Origin: RUG754 sp964345365
Lineage (GTDB): Bacteria; Bacillota; Clostridia; Peptostreptococcales; Anaerovoracaceae
Length of the DNA: 10,447 bases
Direction: 5' to 3'
Assembly (NCBI GenBank): GCA_964345365.1
Contig: CAYFQR010000039.1
Location: 1 to 10,447 of the forward strand
The notes beneath the pieces were generated by a model. The model was not told the origin of the DNA and searched no databases. It worked only from the letters and a program-made list of their open reading frames with translations. Position 1 is the stretch's first letter; each line of letters opens with the position of its first letter. Shown here piece by piece: positions 7,272 to 10,447 of this stretch. The translations under genes were made by a program, and so were the position numbers.

Positions 7272-8018
7272 CTATATCTTAAGTATGAGCGCTCTCATCG
7301 CATATCTTACCGATGCATTACCTATGAGGGCTCTCCTTGTTTCCTCGATTGTCCCGATTGCCTCTATGCCTTTTTCTCTGCTGATAAGCAACGCCCGCTT
7401 ATCATTTCCCTTCAGCATATCAATATATACATGCTCCAGCACATCTAAAAACAAATACGCGTCTTCTCTTTTCTTGACGACAGCTTGGAGGAGCTGTTTC
7501 GTTTCATGAAATGTTTTCTTCTCTAAAATCGCATTGATGAGTTCACCGGTTTTCGCATCGGGTTCTAATTCCCGGTATTCGCCGTAACATCTGAAAGTCA
7601 CACACCTGGAGCGGATAGTTTCAAGCAGGTTCTCCGAGTTCTCTGACAGAAGTATTATTACCGTCCTTCCCGACGGTTCCTCCAAAGTCTTAAGAAATCT
7701 GTTCTGTGCACGCACGGTCATGCTGTCCGCATCCGCAATCAGCGCCATATTCCTGTCACCTGCAGGCTTCATCTTGAGATTCGACATGAGTTCTTCCATG
7801 TCATCATCTTTTATGGAGCTTACGGTTCGCCCCTGTCCTTTCGATGCCCTGAGTTCATAATAATCCGGGCAGCTTTCAAGTTTTTTCACACCCGATATCT
7901 CGGTTAAAAACCATTTGGCGAGATCTTCCTTTTCTGAAAGATAGTCGCCCTCTATTATGTAAGCATGCGAGATATTGCCTGCATCTATTGTTTTTTTGAT
8001 TCTCTCCCTGAGCGTCAT
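7272..8018 (-). CDS. holB: DNA polymerase III delta-prime subunit, short form
   Basis: 248 residues, against roughly 320-330 for the usual clamp-loader delta-prime subunit. Evidence for the call: the N-terminal HAYIIEG (18-24), the conserved AQNRFLKTLEEP (104-115) and the sensor/SRC motif IRSRC (135-139), plus position between tmk and ricT. It would bind tau/gamma and delta in the complex that loads the sliding clamp. Odd points: the P-loop region reads EGDYLSEKED with no GxxGxGK(T/S), and the four zinc-binding cysteines found in many homologues are missing (only CPDY at 50 remains). Loss of the P-loop is known in delta-prime, so it may still be functional. The start overlaps the tmk stop (ATGA at 8015-8018), and GAGGAAGA-type purines upstream form the ribosome site. 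Confidence 0.92.
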   Translation of the reverse strand: MTLRERIKKTIDAGNISHAYIIEGDYLSEKEDLAKWFLTEISGVKKLESCPDYYELRASKGQGRTVSSIKDDDMEELMSNLKMKPAGDRNMALIADADSMTVRAQNRFLKTLEEPSGRTVIILLSENSENLLETIRSRCVTFRCYGEYRELEPDAKTGELINAILEKKTFHETKQLLQAVVKKREDAYLFLDVLEHVYIDMLKGNDKRALLISREKGIEAIGTIEETRRALIGNASVRYAMRALILKI

Positions 8019-8647
8019 TCCTCTTCCTTCTGCAGAAGCTCATCAAGCCTCTTGTATATATCAGCCTTAATCTCCTCGATGCTCCTCGTCGCATCGATGC
8101 CCACAATCCTGTCCTTGTTGTCCTCTTCTATGGCCAAATAACCCTTATATACTTCCATGTGGAACGACAGCTTTTCAAGTTCGAGCCTGTCTTTGTCCTC
8201 ACGGTTCTCCTCTATGCGAAGTTTACCGATATCGGGACTTAACTTAAGCAAAAAAGTGACATCCGGTATGCACTCGCCTATCGCAAGTTTATTGATTATC
8301 GAAACGGGTTCTCCGAGTCCGCGTCCGTATCCCTGATATGCTATGGACGAATCGACAAATCTGTCGCAAATTACGGTCTTGCCGCTCTCAAGAGCAGGTC
8401 TTATAATCTGCGCGACATGCTGTGCGCGCGATGCTGCATAGAGCATCGCCTCTGTCATGAAGTCCATTTCGCTGCAGTTATTGTCGAGGATTATCGCCCT
8501 GATTCTCTCCCCGATTGCCGTACCGCCGGGTTCTCTGGTAAATACTATATCCTTGCCTTTTTCCTTGAAATAATGTTTAATATTTTCAATTTGAGTCGAT
8601 TTGCCGGAACCGTCCGGGCCCTCAATGCTTATAAATAGTCCCTTCAT
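8015..8647 (-). CDS. tmk: Thymidylate kinase (dTMP kinase)
   Basis: It phosphorylates dTMP to dTDP with ATP in dTTP synthesis. Starting at ATG 8647 gives 210 residues, the usual length. Motifs: P-loop IEGPDGSGKST (8-18), TREPGGT (37-43, dTMP binding), DRFVDSSIAYQG (95-106), and a LID region rich in charge at about 145-160. A longer in-frame start at 8737 would add 30 residues with no homology to the family, and that stretch is better explained by the small upstream ORF in another frame. The ATG overlaps the stop of that small ORF (ATGA), so tmk translation is probably coupled; its own ribosome site is weak (AAAGG is about 14 bases away). Confidence 0.96.
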   Translation of the reverse strand: MKGLFISIEGPDGSGKSTQIENIKHYFKEKGKDIVFTREPGGTAIGERIRAIILDNNCSEMDFMTEAMLYAASRAQHVAQIIRPALESGKTVICDRFVDSSIAYQGYGRGLGEPVSIINKLAIGECIPDVTFLLKLSPDIGKLRIEENREDKDRLELEKLSFHMEVYKGYLAIEEDNKDRIVGIDATRSIEEIKADIYKRLDELLQKEEE

Positions 8648-8751
8648 TTCTTTCTTTTGATATCCTTTATAAGTTTTTTGCAGCAAAAACCAATTGCGAC
8701 ACAAATCGGTATACACATTATAAAGGCGAAAAGCCATTTTATTCCGGTCAT
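8644..8751 (-). CDS. 35-residue single-helix membrane peptide, first gene of the operon
   Basis: A 35-codon ORF, ATG 8751-8749 to TGA 8646-8644. A strong GGGGAGG (8757-8763) lies 5 bases upstream of the ATG. The product begins MTGIKWLFAFIMCIPICVAI; residues 6-24 form one hydrophobic helix that ends in GFCC, followed by a short basic tail with nine lysines or arginines in the last 11 residues or so, so the C-terminus is expected inside. The stop overlaps the tmk ATG (ATGA), and the transcript predicted from the 8799-8827 promoter begins about 40 bases upstream. I do not recognise the peptide. It may be a functional small protein or a leader whose translation loads ribosomes onto tmk. Coding is inferred only from signals and composition. 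Confidence 0.6.
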   Translation of the reverse strand: MTGIKWLFAFIMCIPICVAIGFCCKKLIKDIKRKK

Positions 8752-8798
8752 ATCTACCTCCCCGCGGCGCAAAAAGTTCACACCTATAGCTATTTTAG

Positions 8799-8827
8799 AT
8801 TATAGCACAAAGTGCGTTCCATTCCAA
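8799..8827 (-). promoter_or_regulatory. Sigma-A promoter of the tmk-led operon
   Basis: On the minus strand the -35 is TTGGAA (8822-8827), the spacer is 17 bases (8805-8821), and the -10 is a perfect TATAAT (8799-8804) with a TGC just before it (extended -10). The predicted start is near 8791, about 40 bases before the small ORF ATG. This is the best-formed promoter in the window. Confidence 0.75.
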
Positions 8828-8841
8828 CAAAAAATCTCATG

Positions 8842-8880
8842 AAAAAAGATAAGGAAGCCCCCTTGTATTTTAGCCTCCTT
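8842..8880 (-). terminator. Terminator-like hairpin upstream of the minus operon promoter
   Basis: Read on the minus strand, AAGGAGGC (8873-8880) pairs with GCTTCCTT (8851-8858) over 8 base pairs including one G-U, with a 14-base loop, and is followed by ATC and six T (8842-8847). No minus-strand gene ends here. It could stop transcription that reads through from the rRNA operon to the right, acting as an insulator for the tmk promoter. The loop and right arm overlap the plus-strand promoter region. Confidence 0.45.
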
Positions 8881-8891
8881 CAAATTATAAT
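8863..8891 (+). promoter_or_regulatory. Promoter of the DUF1015 gene
   Basis: A perfect TATAAT at 8886-8891 lies 17 bases after TTGTAT (8863-8868), a weak -35 (3 of 6). The predicted start is near 8898, leaving a leader of about 36 bases before the ATG at 8934. It is divergent from the 8799-8827 promoter. Confidence 0.55.
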
Positions 8892-8933
8892 CAATACATG
8901 TAAGCTATTTTTTGTTAAATAAGGAGAATAACT

Positions 8934-10241
8934 ATGGCAAAATATGACTGGGGTAACTTCGGATTTCATATTCCCGAGATAATGATTCCAAAGGAAGGAA
9001 CCGACTACTCAAAATGGGCGGTTGTCGCATGTGACCAATATACTTCCGAACCTGAATACTGGGATGCCGCCGAGAAAATCGTCGGCGATGCACCGTCTAC
9101 TCTGAGACTAATGCTACCTGAAATATACCTCGAAAAAGAGGGTGAAGCCGAGAAGATAAAGGCAGTAAGAGAAACTATGGACAAATATCTTCATGACGGC
9201 ACCCTCAGAACTCTTCCAAAAGGCTGCATCCTCGTAAAGAGGACGGCTGAAGGCAGAACCAGATTGGGCCTTGTAATTGCAACCGATTTAGAGTGCTATG
9301 ACTTCAACAAAGGCTCAAAATCTCTCACAAGAGCCACAGAGGGAACGGTTGTTGAGAGAATACCGCCGCGTCTGAGGATACGCGAAGGCGCCCCTATTGA
9401 GCTTCCACATATACTCATTTTAATAGATGACCCCGATAAGAGCGTAATCGAGCCGCTTGTAAACGCTCCGCAGGAGCTCGTTTACGACAGCGACCTCATG
9501 CTTGACGGAGGACATATCACAGGCTCATTCATAAAAGAAGCCGACCTTGAGAGTGCGAAGGATGCATTATCCGTCCTTTTGGAAAAAGCCATATCAAAAT
9601 ACGGCGACGGAAGCGTTATCTTCCAAGCCATGGGTGACGGCAACCACTCGCTCGCCACCGCCAAGACAAACTGGGAAAATCTCAAAAAGACCCTCACACC
9701 TGAAGAAATCGAAACACATCCCGCAAGATATGCACTCTGCGAAATCGAGAATATACACGATGAAGGAATCGTGTTCGAGCCTATCCACAGAGTAATCTTC
9801 GCAAAGAACGGGCAGAGCGGTATGGACCTTGTGAATGAAACGGTATCACTCCTAAAAGAGCAAAACGGCGATGTATATTTAGCAGACGTTGCTTCCTGCA
9901 CGGAAGGCTGCTTCTCTATTCCATACATCACCGCTGAAAAAAAAGGCTTTATAGTTATAGAAGCACCTTCTAATAAATTAGAAGTCGGCGCTCTCCAGAA
10001 CGCACTGGATATAATGGTTAAAGAAAGAAAGTCCGCCGATATCGACTACATTCACGGAACTAAATCTGTAGAAACCCTTGCAACTAAAGCAGGTAACGCA
10101 GGCTTCATGCTTCCTTCAATGGATAAGTTCATGCTCTTCCCTGCCGTTGCAGCCGACGGCGCCCTGCCGAGAAAAACTTTCTCTATGGGTGAAGCAAACG
10201 AAAAGAGATATTATATTGAGTCCAGATATATAGGTAAATAA
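8934..10241 (+). CDS. DUF1015-family protein (COG4198), unknown function
   Basis: 435 residues, near the usual 410-440 of the family. No signal peptide or membrane helix is visible, so it is cytoplasmic. Conserved blocks characteristic of DUF1015: VACDQYTSEPEYW (31-43), YDFNKGSKSLTRATEGT (122-138), the RIREGAPIELPHILILIDDP block (148-167), QAMGDGNHSLATAK (231-244), IDYIHGTKSVE about 380-390, and the C-terminal RKTFSMGEANEKRYY. The GDGNH and ATEGT blocks look like catalytic or ligand sites. The family is widespread in anaerobes; my recollection is that it often sits beside serine biosynthesis genes (serA, serC), but no such gene is here. Monocistronic: AAGGAG at 8921-8926 precedes the ATG by 7 bases and a terminator follows at once. 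Function should not be guessed from this window. Confidence 0.93.
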   Translation: MAKYDWGNFGFHIPEIMIPKEGTDYSKWAVVACDQYTSEPEYWDAAEKIVGDAPSTLRLMLPEIYLEKEGEAEKIKAVRETMDKYLHDGTLRTLPKGCILVKRTAEGRTRLGLVIATDLECYDFNKGSKSLTRATEGTVVERIPPRLRIREGAPIELPHILILIDDPDKSVIEPLVNAPQELVYDSDLMLDGGHITGSFIKEADLESAKDALSVLLEKAISKYGDGSVIFQAMGDGNHSLATAKTNWENLKKTLTPEEIETHPARYALCEIENIHDEGIVFEPIHRVIFAKNGQSGMDLVNETVSLLKEQNGDVYLADVASCTEGCFSIPYITAEKKGFIVIEAPSNKLEVGALQNALDIMVKERKSADIDYIHGTKSVETLATKAGNAGFMLPSMDKFMLFPAVAADGALPRKTFSMGEANEKRYYIESRYIGK

Positions 10242-10252
10242 ATCACATTCTT

Positions 10253-10298
10253 AAAAAAAGCAGAGATGATCTCAATTAGAGACAGCTCTGCTTTTTTT
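10253..10298 (+). terminator. Rho-independent terminator of the DUF1015 gene
   Basis: GCAGAG (10260-10265) pairs with CTCTGC (10286-10291); an inner TCTC/GAGA pair can extend the structure. Seven T follow (10292-10298), and seven A precede it (10253-10259) that pair with them and would let it work in both directions. It lies 11 bases after the stop. Confidence 0.85.
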
Positions 10299-10373
10299 CT
10301 TTTTAATTATATGCTTCGATTTCAATTTTTATTAAAATATAGCATATGTATTATCAATGTGTATTTTTAATGT

Positions 10374-10400
10374 AAAAAAGGTTTTTTGCAATAAAAAACC
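10374..10400 (-). terminator. Terminator at the end of the rRNA operon
   Basis: On the minus strand GGTTTTTT, the 5-base loop ATTGC and AAAAAACC form a perfect 8-base-pair stem (10380-10400), followed by six T (10374-10379). It immediately follows the 5S 3' end, so it closes the rRNA transcript. The stem is mostly A-T, which may make it leaky. Confidence 0.8.
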
Positions 10401-10447
10401 GGCGACGTCCTACTTTCCCGGGCAGCTTCCTGCCAAGTATCATCGGC
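10399..10447 (-). rRNA. rrf: 5S ribosomal RNA, 3' end only
   Basis: The reverse complement of the last 49 bases begins GCCGATGATACTTGGCAGG and ends with GGGAAAGTAGGACGTCGCC, the conserved 3' portion of 5S rRNA (the GCCGATGRTACT and GGGARAGTAGGACG blocks). The 5' end lies beyond the window; the 3' end is placed at about 10399 by analogy and may be off by a few bases. It is the last gene of an rRNA operon that runs toward this window and converges with the DUF1015 gene. Confidence 0.93.

Noticed and set aside
6758..7282. Plus-strand ORF of 174 codons
   Set aside because: Lies antisense to ricT and has no ribosome site or recognisable motifs; it is a shadow of the real gene.
8648..8737. N-terminal extension of tmk to ATG 8737 (30 extra residues)
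   Set aside because: No family homology in the extension, no ribosome site before 8737, and a better-supported small ORF occupies the same bases in another frame.
9482..9931. Minus-strand ORF of 149 codons
   Set aside because: Antisense to the DUF1015 gene; serine- and proline-rich shadow without a ribosome site.
1..10447. CRISPR, mobile element, tRNA genes or a defence island
   Set aside because: No regularly spaced repeats, transposase or integrase motifs, tRNA-like cloverleaf sequence or defence domains were seen.

Overview
The window looks like a piece of a Clostridia-type (low-to-mid GC Firmicutes) chromosome. Reasons: strong AGGAGG-type ribosome sites, a class III (Firmicutes-type) fructose-1,6-bisphosphatase, the Firmicutes gene order tmk-holB-ricT-yabB, and a clostridial-looking 5S rRNA end. 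I cannot name the genus. This is mainly core housekeeping sequence. I see no transposon, phage, CRISPR or defence genes.

Layout, right to left on the minus strand. A well-formed promoter (8799-8827) drives a long co-directional cluster: a previously easy-to-miss 35-codon membrane peptide ORF (8644-8751), tmk, holB, ricT, a TrmN6/YabB-type methyltransferase, a small DUF948-like membrane protein, murA, fbp, guaB, and the start of guaA, which runs off the left edge. Neighbours overlap by ATGA or are separated by under 30 bases until the 126-base fbp-guaB gap, which holds a hairpin and a possible guaB promoter. The 83-base guaB-guaA gap holds three short palindromes. The genes join DNA precursor supply and replication (tmk, holB), RNA metabolism (ricT, trmN6), wall precursor synthesis (murA), gluconeogenesis (fbp) and GMP synthesis (guaB, guaA).

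On the plus strand a divergent promoter (8863-8891) reads a single DUF1015-family gene (8934-10241), closed by a strong hairpin terminator. At the right edge is the 3' end of a 5S rRNA gene on the minus strand with its own terminator, so an rRNA operon converges on the DUF1015 gene.

The most notable observations are: (1) GuaB is not the usual bacterial type but matches Tritrichomonas foetus IMPDH, as I remember it, almost residue for residue in key positions and in numbering; (2) the GuaA that follows starts directly at the ATP-pyrophosphatase domain, without the normal N-terminal glutaminase; (3) the operon opens with a tiny membrane-peptide gene translationally coupled to tmk; (4) the delta-prime subunit is short and lacks the P-loop and the zinc cysteines. 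I did not find a wholly new system.
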